Shown here one piece after another: positions 56,553 to 64,000 of a stretch of DNA of 64,000 nucleotides. Source of the DNA: Novosphingobium aquimarinum (GTDB lineage: Bacteria; Pseudomonadota; Alphaproteobacteria; Sphingomonadales; Sphingomonadaceae); assembly GCF_009746585.1 (NCBI RefSeq), contig NZ_WRPO01000018.1, positions 1 to 64,000 of the forward strand, written 5' to 3'. The notes beneath the pieces are model-generated. The model did not search any database and was not told where the DNA came from. It was given only the letters and a program-made list of their open reading frames with translations. Position numbers and translations under genes: made by a program. The first letter of the stretch is position 1; each line of letters begins with the position of its first letter.

Positions 56553-57223
56553 GGTTTCATGGCCTCAGCAATGATCGCGGCCAGAGCATCGGCCTGCGCT
56601 GCATTTTCGCCCGGCTCGGCTCGCAGCCACAACCCGCTACCGCCGACGCGATCCTGCGCGATGATCTCGGCGTCGGGTGAGGTCTCAAGTGTGTCGAATG
56701 CGCATAGAAACGCGGCGCCGAGACGATGTCCGGCAAGCTCGAGCCCTTCGCGCTGGCCGGCTTCGCGCAGGCTCTCGCTGGTCTCCTCGCGACCGGCCTC
56801 GCGCGCGGAGACGACGCGGCTGCGGATCATCTGGCGCAGCAGGTTCGCCGCCTTGACCGGGGCATAGTGCAGGACACGTGGCGCCCTCGGCGCAAACGGA
56901 CACCCGCCGCGAATGCCAAGAACCGCCGTCGCGCCGAACTGCACTGCTGCCGCGTCCATCGCGCGCTGCCAGCCCGATACGGTCTGGTCTTGCAGGCTCG
57001 CCAAGCTTTCGTTGGTGCCGGGAAGATCTGGCAGGATCGTATCGATATCCGCCGCGTCGAGCCGGCGCATCGTCTCTACCGTCAGCCGACGCAGGCGATT
57101 GGCCTCGTCGAACAACGCGGGAACGATCAGCAGGCGCGCGGCGCGTCCGGAATCGAAAGTCAGGGCATATTCGAAAGTTTCGCCACCGTCGGCGGCGGGG
57201 CATGACCAGTGCCGGGGAGTCAC
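56549..57223 (-). CDS. Exosortase A system-associated hydrolase 2
   Basis: 224 residues from GTG 57223 (VTPRHWSCPAADGG). The reading frame is open further upstream but overlaps the ACP gene, so the GTG is preferred although its ribosome site is poor. It has alpha/beta-hydrolase features (LLIVPALFDEANRLRRL, DLPGTNES), but the elbow position reads GIRGG, with no Ser or Cys nucleophile. The chain is also shorter than the usual roughly 265 residues. It may be a non-catalytic partner of hydrolase 1. Confidence 0.8.
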   Translation of the reverse strand: MTPRHWSCPAADGGETFEYALTFDSGRAARLLIVPALFDEANRLRRLTVETMRRLDAADIDTILPDLPGTNESLASLQDQTVSGWQRAMDAAAVQFGATAVLGIRGGCPFAPRAPRVLHYAPVKAANLLRQMIRSRVVSAREAGREETSESLREAGQREGLELAGHRLGAAFLCAFDTLETSPDAEIIAQDRVGGSGLWLRAEPGENAAQADALAAIIAEAMKP

Positions 57224-57251
57224 GCGGCGGCGGGGTTGGTCGGGTGGCGAG

Positions 57252-57515
57252 TCACACCGTGGCGCGCTTGGCCTCGACGAACCCGAGCAGCGCGCCGTAT
57301 GTTTCCAGCATTTCGCCTTCAATTTCATCGTCTTCGATGATGATGTCGAGACGGTCCTCGATCTCGGTAAGCAGCCCCGCGACCGCCATCGAGTCGAGCT
57401 CGGGCAAATGGCCGAACAGCCCGGTATCGGCATCGAAGCTGTCTGCCTGACCGGGCTTGAGACCGAGCACGTCCGTCAGAATCTGGCGCAGGATCTGGTC
57501 GCTGTCGTCAGCCAT
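57252..57515 (-). CDS. Acyl carrier protein, exosortase A system-associated
   Basis: 87 residues, all helical and strongly acidic. The phosphopantetheine site is Ser42 in LPELDSMAVAG. A typical ACP core (about residues 5-80). It sits between the GNAT/FemAB-like gene and hydrolase 2 on the minus strand, opposite the AMP ligase, which is the obvious candidate to load it. It is not close to fatty-acid synthesis genes. Confidence 0.9.
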   Translation of the reverse strand: MADDSDQILRQILTDVLGLKPGQADSFDADTGLFGHLPELDSMAVAGLLTEIEDRLDIIIEDDEIEGEMLETYGALLGFVEAKRATV

Positions 57516-57565
57516 CGGGTTTCTCGCTCGCACTGCCAAAAAGTCCATGTCCGGGGGGCTCGCCC

Positions 57566-58579
57566 TTAACCGCGCTTCGCGGTTGCGGCAAGGCGCCTCA
57601 GCCCGATCCGCATGATTTGCGGCCAGTTGCGTGGGACCATCGGGCGATAGAGCATCAGCCGATAGCGGCTGCGGACCTGTTCCATCCAGTCGCGTTTGTA
57701 GGGATCGTTGCCGGTGCCGAAATCGATGGCGGCCACGCGGTCCTCGTCGATAACATGGCGGAAGAGCGCTGCCGACAGAACGGTGCCGGGCGAAAGCGGC
57801 TTCGCACTCTCGCGATGGGCGAGCTTGTGAATGAAGGCGGTGCCACCTTCGACGGTCCACATTTGCGCGGCGATCGCCTCGCCGCCCGCGTAGGCAACGC
57901 CGAGCCGCAAGCGCCCAGCTGCGCCTTCGGCCTCGGCAAAGGCGCGCAGGAACGCGGGGCTGCCTTCTTCGGGCTTCCAGCTTTCGGAGTAGATCGCTTC
58001 GTAAGCGGCCCAGACGTCCTCGTCGAAGCGCGTGAGCACCTGGGTTTCGACCTTTCCGGACTTGCGCTTCAGCGTCGTGCGCAGCTTGCCCGGGCGGCCC
58101 GCCAGGTATTGCTCGTAACTGCGGCCGTCGAGTTCGAGGTAGTGATTGACGTCGCAGGGCTCGCATACCGCGAACCAGCCTGCCCTGCGGAACGCTTCGG
58201 CAAGACGGGTCGCACTGCCGTCTTCGCCCGACAGGCCACGCAGTTCGAGCCGATCGGCCTGTGTCGCAAGGTCGGTCGCGATCGCTCCGAGCAAGCATGC
58301 GGCGTCGGCGCCTTCGGAAAGGATCGGCCGCACTCGAAAGCTGTACCAGTTGCCGAGCGCGGCGAAACCGTCGCCATCGCGGCGCAGTGGCAGGATCGCG
58401 ACCGCCTCGCCTTCGCGCGCGACCGCTAGCAGCGGCGCGATGCCGCAGTGCGCGGCGAGCGCCTGCCACCAGTCGATCCGATCGAACGGCGCATCGCGCG
58501 CCCGATCCGACAGCAGGCGACCCAGCACGGCATCGGATTGCACTTCCTTAAGATCGGCGTGATATTCGACCCTGACCAC
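57566..58579 (-). CDS. GNAT/FemAB-like acyltransferase, XrtA system-associated
   Basis: 337 residues. Two GNAT-like halves as in the FemAB/CelD (Acetyltransf_6) group; conserved parts include NHYLELDGRSYEQYL, GKLRTTLKRKSGKV and AAIDFGTGNDPYKRDWM. The GTG at 58579 is chosen because GGGAAGG lies at the right distance. An in-frame GTG at 58612 has no ribosome site. First gene of the minus-strand operon; it probably transfers an acyl or aminoacyl group, perhaps from the ACP (inference). Confidence 0.85.
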   Translation of the reverse strand: MVRVEYHADLKEVQSDAVLGRLLSDRARDAPFDRIDWWQALAAHCGIAPLLAVAREGEAVAILPLRRDGDGFAALGNWYSFRVRPILSEGADAACLLGAIATDLATQADRLELRGLSGEDGSATRLAEAFRRAGWFAVCEPCDVNHYLELDGRSYEQYLAGRPGKLRTTLKRKSGKVETQVLTRFDEDVWAAYEAIYSESWKPEEGSPAFLRAFAEAEGAAGRLRLGVAYAGGEAIAAQMWTVEGGTAFIHKLAHRESAKPLSPGTVLSAALFRHVIDEDRVAAIDFGTGNDPYKRDWMEQVRSRYRLMLYRPMVPRNWPQIMRIGLRRLAATAKRG

Positions 58580-58617
58580 TCGAACCTTCCCGACTTTTCC
58601 GGAGCCAGACACGGTAA

Positions 58618-60144
58618 ATGCCCGGCATGCCCGTAACTCCCGTCCTGCCGATCGACCACCTGCCGCTGCGGGGTGCCGACGCCGACCAGGCGCTCGTCCT
58701 GCGTTCGGGAACGCTTAGCTACGAGGCCTTAAGATCGCGTGTCTCGAGGTTGGCGGGCTGGCTGGCGCAGCAGTTGCCCGAGACAGGCGCGCGCGTCGCC
58801 ACTTGGGCGACGAAGGGCGAGTTGACGTGCCTGATGCCACTAGCCGCGGCGCGGGCGGGGCTGATTCACGTGCCGGTCAATCCGCTGCTCAAGCGTGCGC
58901 AAGTCGCGCATATCCTCGCCGACAGCGGCGCACGGATGCTGATCGGCACGCCGGCGCGGTTGAAGACGTTGGAACCGGCTGATGTGCCAGGCGATTGCCT
59001 GATAACCGATGAAGAACAGGCACTTACTGATGCGACTTCGGGCGAATCGGAATTGCCACCCAGCGACGCAGAACCCGACGCGTTGGCGGCCATTCTCTAC
59101 ACCAGCGGTTCGACGGGACGACCAAAAGGCGTGATGCTCAGCCACGCGAATCTCTGGCTCGGCGCGGAGAGTGTTGCGGATTATCTTGGCCTGACGGCTG
59201 AGGATCGAACGCTGGCCGTGCTGCCGTTCGCCTTCGACTATGGCCAGAACCAGCTGTTATCGACCTGGTATGCCGGTGGCTGTGTCGTTCCGATCGACTA
59301 TCTTTTGCCGCGGGATCTGGTGAAGGCGGTCGGTAGGCATGCGATCACGACGCTGGCGGCCGTGCCGCCGCTGTGGGTGCAGCTATGCGAGCTCGATTGG
59401 CCCGCCGATGTTGCAGCCACCCTCAAGCGGCTGACCAATAGCGGCGGCGCGCTCACGCCTGATCTCGTCCGGCGGCTGCGCGGTCTGTTTCCCGAGGCAA
59501 GGCTTTTTGCCATGTACGGCCTGACCGAGGCGTTCCGCTCGACTTATCTCGATCCGGTCCTGATCGATACGCACCCGACCTCGATGGGTTCAGCGATCCC
59601 CCATGCGGAAATTCTGGTTATCAATGACTTGGGAGGGGTTGCCGAGATTGGAGAGGAAGGCGAACTGGTCCACTGTGGCCCCCTCGTGGCGGCGGGATAC
59701 TGGCAGGACGCACAGCGCACGGCGGAACGCTTTCGACCTGCGCCTGCGGCATCGCGCTACGGCGGCATGGCGGTCTGGTCCGGGGACCGGGTCCGCCGCG
59801 ACGCCGAAGGGTTGCTCTATTTCGTTGGACGGCGCGATGCGATGATCAAGTCCGCCGGCAATCGCATCAGCCCGCAGGAGATCGAGGAAGCCGCCCTGGC
59901 AACCGGTCTCGTCGCAGAGGCGGTCGCCCTCGGCGTTGCCGACGAGCGGCTGGGGCAGGCGGTGCACCTGGTCGTAAGGCCCGCGGCAGACAGATCCGAA
60001 GCTGAAGCAGAACTTCCTCGTAAGCTGATGCAAGTATTGCCGAATTTCATGCAGCCCCAAGTCATCCACTGGAAGGCGACAATGCCCATCGGACCGAACG
60101 GAAAGATCGACCGCGCTGGCCTCGGCGCAGAGTTGGCGCGATGA
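58618..60144 (+). CDS. Acyl-CoA ligase (AMP-forming), exosortase A system-associated
   Basis: 508 residues. Adenylate-forming enzyme: P-loop AILYTSGSTGRPKGVMLSH, YGLTEAFRSTYL, then SGDRVRRDAEGLLYFVGR and the C-terminal lysine in PNGKIDRAG. This ligase is characteristic of XrtA/PEP-CTERM exopolysaccharide loci. It is divergent from the GNAT gene with only 38 bases between the chosen starts. Its stop overlaps the next ATG (ATGA). The acid it activates is unknown. Confidence 0.92.
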   Translation: MPGMPVTPVLPIDHLPLRGADADQALVLRSGTLSYEALRSRVSRLAGWLAQQLPETGARVATWATKGELTCLMPLAAARAGLIHVPVNPLLKRAQVAHILADSGARMLIGTPARLKTLEPADVPGDCLITDEEQALTDATSGESELPPSDAEPDALAAILYTSGSTGRPKGVMLSHANLWLGAESVADYLGLTAEDRTLAVLPFAFDYGQNQLLSTWYAGGCVVPIDYLLPRDLVKAVGRHAITTLAAVPPLWVQLCELDWPADVAATLKRLTNSGGALTPDLVRRLRGLFPEARLFAMYGLTEAFRSTYLDPVLIDTHPTSMGSAIPHAEILVINDLGGVAEIGEEGELVHCGPLVAAGYWQDAQRTAERFRPAPAASRYGGMAVWSGDRVRRDAEGLLYFVGRRDAMIKSAGNRISPQEIEEAALATGLVAEAVALGVADERLGQAVHLVVRPAADRSEAEAELPRKLMQVLPNFMQPQVIHWKATMPIGPNGKIDRAGLGAELAR

Positions 60145-61367
60145 AGCCGCTCGGCCCGATCCCCACCGGCTATTCGGCCATCGACGGCGTGCTTGCCGTG
60201 GGCGGGCGCAAAGTCACGGACTGGGTGGACGAGGAAGGCGCAACGCCGCTGTTCCTCTATTCCGCCGATCTTGTCAGGTCGCGCATTGCTCAGCTGCGCA
60301 CCGCGCTCCCCGAGAGAATCGCGCTGCATTACGCGGTGAAAGCCAATCCCTTTGCGCCGCTGCTGGCGATGATGAACGGTCTCGTCGACGGGTTCGACAT
60401 CGCATCGGGCGGAGAGCTCGAGATCGTGCGCGCGGCGGGCATCGATCCGCGCGCCGTCAGCTTCGCCGGGCCGGGCAAGCGCGATGCCGAACTCGAAGCC
60501 GCCATCGTTGCCGGTGTCACGCTCAATCTCGAATCGGAAGGCGAGGCCGCGCGGGCGCTGGCGATTGCCGAGCGACTTGGCGTGACGCCGCAGCTGGCAG
60601 TGCGGGTCAATCCCGATTTCGACCTCAAGGGATCGGGCATGAAGATGGGCGGCGGCGCCAAGCCCTTCGGCGTGGATGCCGAGCGCGTGCCTGCCTTGGT
60701 GCGCCATCTGATCGATGCGGGAGCCGACTGGCAGGGCTTTCACATCTTCGCTGGCAGCCAGGCGCTCGATGCCGAGGCGATCGCCGATACGCAAGCGCAG
60801 ACGCTGGCGTTAGCTGCCCGCCTAACGCAAGAGATCGGGCAAAGCCCGCCGCGCTGCAATCTGGGCGGCGGCTTCGGCATTCCCTACTTTCCCGGCGATA
60901 CGCCGCTCGACCTCGATCTGGTCGGCCAGCGTCTCGCAGAGGCGATGGCCGCGCTCCCTGGCAAGATCGAATCGACTCAATTCTGCATCGAACTCGGCCG
61001 CTACCTCGTCGGCGAGGCGGGGGTCTATCTGGCCCGTGTGATCGATCGCAAGGAAAGCCACGGCGAGATCTTTCTCGTCACCGACGGCGGGCTGCATCAC
61101 CAGCTCGCCGCCTCGGGCAACTTCGGCACCGTGGTACGCCGCAATTACCCCAGCGCGATCGCGACGCGCTTCGGCGCCGAGCCCGAGGAGGAAGCCACGA
61201 TCGTCGGCTGCCTGTGCACGCCGCTCGACAAACTGGCGGACAAGGGCGGTTTTCCGCGGGCCGATGTGGGCGATCTCGTCGCGGTGTTCTGCGCCGGGGC
61301 CTATGGTGCCAGCGCCAGCCCCGCGTCCTTCTTGGGACAGGGGCCCGCGCGTGAACGCCTCGTCTGA
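60141..61367 (+). CDS. PLP-dependent decarboxylase, exosortase A system-associated
   Basis: 408 residues. Fold type III decarboxylase related to diaminopimelate and ornithine decarboxylases. PLP lysine is Lys67 (HYAVKANP); other marks are FDIASGGELE, NLGGGFGIPY, ELGRYLVGEAGVY and GCLCTPLDKLA, with the active-site cysteine in CLCTPLD. Coupled to the ligase by ATGA. A decarboxylase beside a ligase and ACP suggests a small amine or amino acid joins the polysaccharide pathway (inference). Confidence 0.93.
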   Translation: MKPLGPIPTGYSAIDGVLAVGGRKVTDWVDEEGATPLFLYSADLVRSRIAQLRTALPERIALHYAVKANPFAPLLAMMNGLVDGFDIASGGELEIVRAAGIDPRAVSFAGPGKRDAELEAAIVAGVTLNLESEGEAARALAIAERLGVTPQLAVRVNPDFDLKGSGMKMGGGAKPFGVDAERVPALVRHLIDAGADWQGFHIFAGSQALDAEAIADTQAQTLALAARLTQEIGQSPPRCNLGGGFGIPYFPGDTPLDLDLVGQRLAEAMAALPGKIESTQFCIELGRYLVGEAGVYLARVIDRKESHGEIFLVTDGGLHHQLAASGNFGTVVRRNYPSAIATRFGAEPEEEATIVGCLCTPLDKLADKGGFPRADVGDLVAVFCAGAYGASASPASFLGQGPARERLV

Positions 61368-61372
61368 ATTCC

Positions 61373-61384
61373 TGTAAACTTACA
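61373..61384. promoter_or_regulatory. Short palindrome upstream of the export/chain-length genes
   Basis: TGTAA-AC-TTACA, a perfect 5-bp dyad just after the decarboxylase stop, at the head of the 197-base gap before the export gene. It may be a regulator site for the second half of the locus. No sigma-54 promoter (TGGCAC-N5-TTGC) was found in the gap. Confidence 0.3.
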
Positions 61385-61564
61385 AGGATCTGAGCGTCCC
61401 GATCTGGGACCGCACCTAAGTTTGGCGGGCAAGGCTAACGCATTGTTCACCCTTTTTTACGATAGCGGAGGCTGGATATAGCCGGCCCCCGCCCGATCGG
61501 GACATGCGCCTGATCGGGACTTGCGCACACCGACGGTGGGCACTGGCGTAACGAAGGACGCATT

Positions 61565-62209
61565 ATGCCCAATGCCCGTATTGCTCGCCTGACCGGTGGC
61601 ATCGCGCTAGCCAGCCTCGCGCTGACCGGCTGCATGTCGGGTGCGAACAAGCCGGAGCTGCCGCCGGCCTCGTTCGTGGCGATGCAGGAAGGCCCCGGCG
61701 AGGAATACGTCATCGGTCCGCTCGACCAGCTGACGATCTTCGTCTGGCGCAACCCGGAGCTTGGCGCGAAAGTTCAGGTGCGGCCCGACGGGCGCATCAC
61801 CACCCCGCTGATCACCGACATGCCTGCCGTGGGTAAGACGCCCTCGATGCTCGCCGAAGACATCCGGCTGCAGCTCTCGCAATACATCGAGGAGCCGCTG
61901 GTCTCGGTGATCGTCAACGAATTCGCCGGCACGTTCAGTCAACAGGTCCGCATCGTCGGCGCGACCGAAAAGCCGGCCTCGATCCCCTACCGCGCCAACA
62001 TGACGGTGCTCGACGCGATGATCGCGGTCGGCGGCCTGTCCGAATACGCGGCGGGCAACAAGGCGAGGCTGATCCGCTTCGACAAGGAACTGGGCAAGCA
62101 GCGCGAATTCGCGATGCGGCTGGGCGACTTGCTCAAGAAGGGGGACAGCTCCGCGAACGTGATGCTGAGCCCCGGCGACGTGATCATCATCCCCGAAAGC
62201 ATGTTCTGA
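61565..62209 (+). CDS. XrtA-type polysaccharide export lipoprotein
   Basis: 214 residues. Wza-related outer-membrane export protein. Lipobox LTGC (Cys23), then the poly_export segment (YVIGPLDQLTIFVWRNPEL, VRPDGRITTPLI) and an SLBB domain (VRIVGATEKPASIPYRANM, MLSPGDVIIIPESMF). The short form without a long C-terminal barrel is usual in XrtA loci. AAGGA precedes the ATG. Followed 16 bases later by the chain-length gene. Confidence 0.94.
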   Translation: MPNARIARLTGGIALASLALTGCMSGANKPELPPASFVAMQEGPGEEYVIGPLDQLTIFVWRNPELGAKVQVRPDGRITTPLITDMPAVGKTPSMLAEDIRLQLSQYIEEPLVSVIVNEFAGTFSQQVRIVGATEKPASIPYRANMTVLDAMIAVGGLSEYAAGNKARLIRFDKELGKQREFAMRLGDLLKKGDSSANVMLSPGDVIIIPESMF

Positions 62210-62225
62210 GGACGCGCGGCCACCC

Positions 62226-63746
62226 ATGAACGTCGTTTACGAAGAACTGCTCGCAGCGATCCACAGCGTCTGGCACCGGCGCTGGCTGGCGCTGGCCGTC
62301 GCGTGGGCGGTGTGTTTGGTCGGCTGGCTGGTCGTGGCGCTGATCCCGAACAGCTACGAATCGAAGGCGCGCCTGTTCGTGCAGCTCGACGACGCGCTGG
62401 CCGAGCAGGTCGGCATCGGCGTCGCCGACCGCAAGCGCGACATCGAGCGCATTCGTCAGACGCTGACCAGCGCGGTCAATCTCGAGAAGGTCGTGCGCTC
62501 GACCCCGATCGGCGACACGATCACCAGCCCCAAGCAGCTGGAGGCCAAGGTCCTCGCGCTGGCGGAGAACATCGATGTCGTGAGCCAGCAGGACAACCTG
62601 TTCGAGATCACCGCCATTTCCAACGATCCGTCCTTCTCGGACGCCGAGAACGCGCAGCTCGCCCGCAGCGTGGCGCAAAAGCTGATCGACATCTTCCGCG
62701 AAGAGAACCTTGCCGGAAACCGCGGCGAAATGAGCGAGACGATCGAGTTCGTGAACCAGCAGCTCGCCCAGCGCGAGAAGCAGCTGGAACGAGCCGAGCA
62801 GGAGCGAATGGCGTTCGAAGCGGCGCATCCCGAAATGGCGCAAGGCGCTGCGGCCACGGCCCAGCGGCTCGAAGCCTCGCGCTCGGAACTGCGCGGCGTG
62901 GAAGCCGATCTGGCGGCGGCCCAGAGCGCGCTCGCCGCGATCGACGGGCAGCTCGCGGGCACTCCGCAGAGCCTGCCGGGCGGCACAGCCGGCAGCGCCG
63001 CCGCTGCGCTGCAACGCGCCCAGACCGAGCTTGCCGGAATGCGCGCGCGCGGGTTGACCGACAACCACCCCGACGTGATCAGCACCAGGAACCAGCTTGC
63101 TTCTCTCAAAGCCGCGGCCGAGCGGGAGCAATCTTCGGGCGGCGGCGTGCCGAACCCGGCCTTCACCTCGCTGCAGTCGATCCGCGCCGAACGGCAGGCC
63201 AATGTCCAGTCGCTCAACTCGCGCAAGGCGTCGCTGCAGTCGGAAGTCGCCAATTTCTCGGCTGCCGCGCTCGATAATCCCGAGGCTTCGGCCGACTACC
63301 AGCGGATCAATCGCGACTACGACGTGCTGCGCCAGCAGTACGACAAGCTCTTGCAGGACCGCGAGGAACTGAAGCTGCGCGGCGAAATCAAGACCGAGCG
63401 CGAGGCCGTGAAGTTCGAGGTCGTGGACCCGCCGACGACGCCGGTCGCACCGACCGCGCCAAATCGCCCGATGCTGCTGTTCGGGGTGTTGATCGCCGGT
63501 CTTGGCGCGGGCGCCGGCTCCGCCTTCGCGCTAGGCAAGATCCGCTCGACCTTCGCCACCACGGCCTCGCTCGAGCGCGCGACCGGGCTGCCGGTGCTGG
63601 GCGCGATCTCGCAGACCATGACCGATGCGGCCCGCAAGCTGCGCCGCCGCCGGCTCAAGTATTTCTACGGCGCCACGGCGGCGCTCGGCGGCTTGTTCGT
63701 CGTGCTGCTCGCAGCCGAATTCATCCAGCGCGGCCTGGTCGCGTGA
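62226..63746 (+). CDS. XrtA system polysaccharide chain-length determinant (Wzz-like)
   Basis: 506 residues. Inner-membrane co-polymerase. An N-terminal span (about residues 20-40), the Wzz domain, a long periplasmic coiled coil (about 165-390, for example LAQREKQLERAEQERMAFEA), and C-terminal spans near 415-435 and 475-500. The short cytoplasmic end has no Walker motifs; the kinase is the next gene. Seventeen bases separate it from the export gene. Confidence 0.94.
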   Translation: MNVVYEELLAAIHSVWHRRWLALAVAWAVCLVGWLVVALIPNSYESKARLFVQLDDALAEQVGIGVADRKRDIERIRQTLTSAVNLEKVVRSTPIGDTITSPKQLEAKVLALAENIDVVSQQDNLFEITAISNDPSFSDAENAQLARSVAQKLIDIFREENLAGNRGEMSETIEFVNQQLAQREKQLERAEQERMAFEAAHPEMAQGAAATAQRLEASRSELRGVEADLAAAQSALAAIDGQLAGTPQSLPGGTAGSAAAALQRAQTELAGMRARGLTDNHPDVISTRNQLASLKAAAEREQSSGGGVPNPAFTSLQSIRAERQANVQSLNSRKASLQSEVANFSAAALDNPEASADYQRINRDYDVLRQQYDKLLQDREELKLRGEIKTEREAVKFEVVDPPTTPVAPTAPNRPMLLFGVLIAGLGAGAGSAFALGKIRSTFATTASLERATGLPVLGAISQTMTDAARKLRRRRLKYFYGATAALGGLFVVLLAAEFIQRGLVA

Positions 63747-63759
63747 GGAGACGGGAACG

Positions 63760-64000
63760 ATGACCGAACACACCAGGATCCCGCTCCCCGGCGAACCCGG
63801 CAGCAAGGACGGGAGCGATCAGGACGAGACCAAGCGCTCCAACTCGCTGCTCGAACGGGCCGTCGATCACTTCAAGATCGCGGGTCTTTCGGCACCCCCG
63901 ATCCCGCTCGACGCGATCTCTGCCGCGAGCCGCAAGCCCCGGCCGAGCCCCCCTGCCGCCAAGAAGCCGGCCGATCCGGCGACCACCGAGGCGCCTGCTG
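63760..64000 (+). CDS. Start of an XrtA-associated tyrosine autokinase (cut by window edge)
   Basis: ATG at 63760 after GAGGAG, 13 bases beyond the chain-length gene, open to the window end (80 codons). Only a Pro- and Ala-rich, charged N-terminal part is visible (MTEHTRIPLPGEPGS; NSLLERAVDHFKIAGL). The Walker motifs would lie to the right. The kinase call rests on position after the Wzz-like gene and on the similar N-terminus of known XrtA kinases. Confidence 0.75.
   Translation, partial: MTEHTRIPLPGEPGSKDGSDQDETKRSNSLLERAVDHFKIAGLSAPPIPLDAISAASRKPRPSPPAAKKPADPATTEAPA

Overview
The window is GC-rich chromosomal DNA of an alphaproteobacterium, most likely a member of the Sphingomonadales (Erythrobacteraceae or Sphingomonadaceae). 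This is inferred from the exosortase A (XrtA) type exopolysaccharide cluster with its divergent ligase/ACP/hydrolase genes, a single LolC/E-type permease next to LolD, a PA0069-type radical SAM protein, sphingomonad-like housekeeping proteins, and three copies of an intergenic palindrome (core TGCTGAACTCGTTTCAGCA) of a kind I associate with this order. No rRNA, tRNA, CRISPR array, integrase or intact transposase was seen. Coding density is high and many neighbours overlap by a few bases.

Layout. 0.1-7.4 kb: exported S9 peptidase, a BlaI-type repressor plus M56 membrane protease pair with a tandem operator, CreD, and two lipoproteins. 7.5-12.1 kb: FMN-dependent alpha-hydroxy-acid dehydrogenase, a small exported protein, a YpfJ-type zinc peptidase and an M28 lipoprotein peptidase. 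12.1-16.5 kb: guaB, an rRNA m5C methyltransferase, a TPR protein, a GNAT enzyme and rppH. 16.8-24.7 kb: the two subunits of a 2-oxoacid:acceptor oxidoreductase, a YdjM-like membrane protein, a PAP2 phosphatase, photolyase, cyclopropane fatty acid synthase and a PilZ protein. 24.7-31.3 kb: SDR and purF, LolC/E-type permease and lolD, glutathione peroxidase and a Yip1-like membrane protein. 31.4-45.1 kb: dnaE, a radical SAM protein, a cytochrome P450, moaB, lytic transglycosylase, a uracil-DNA-glycosylase-like protein, ETF-quinone oxidoreductase, ispE, an N-formylglutamate amidohydrolase-like protein and a DUF1622 protein. 45.2-51.4 kb: ilvD, a small lipoprotein, NAD(P)H-hydrate repair enzyme, an RNA m5U methyltransferase and isovaleryl-CoA dehydrogenase.

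51.4-52.9 kb is the loosest part of the window. It is less GC-rich and gene-poor, with small orphan ORFs (two of them single-span membrane proteins) and a decayed C-terminus of a TolC/NodT outer-membrane efflux protein. 52.9-55.8 kb: a tyrosine phosphatase, an alpha/beta hydrolase and trxB. 55.8 kb to the right edge: the XrtA/PEP-CTERM exopolysaccharide locus. It has a minus-strand set (GNAT/FemAB-like, acyl carrier protein, hydrolase 2, hydrolase 1) divergent from a plus-strand set (AMP ligase, PLP decarboxylase, export lipoprotein, chain-length determinant, start of the tyrosine kinase). The exosortase itself is not in the window and would lie to the right.

Most interesting points: the XrtA ligase/ACP/decarboxylase/acetyltransferase set, whose chemistry I cannot name; the BlaI-M56 pair whose sensor is replaced by a long heptad/hendecad coiled coil; intergenic palindromes including one with compensatory changes inside an arm; two gene relics that conventional ORF calling would miss; and several inverted repeats that overlap ribosome binding sites.
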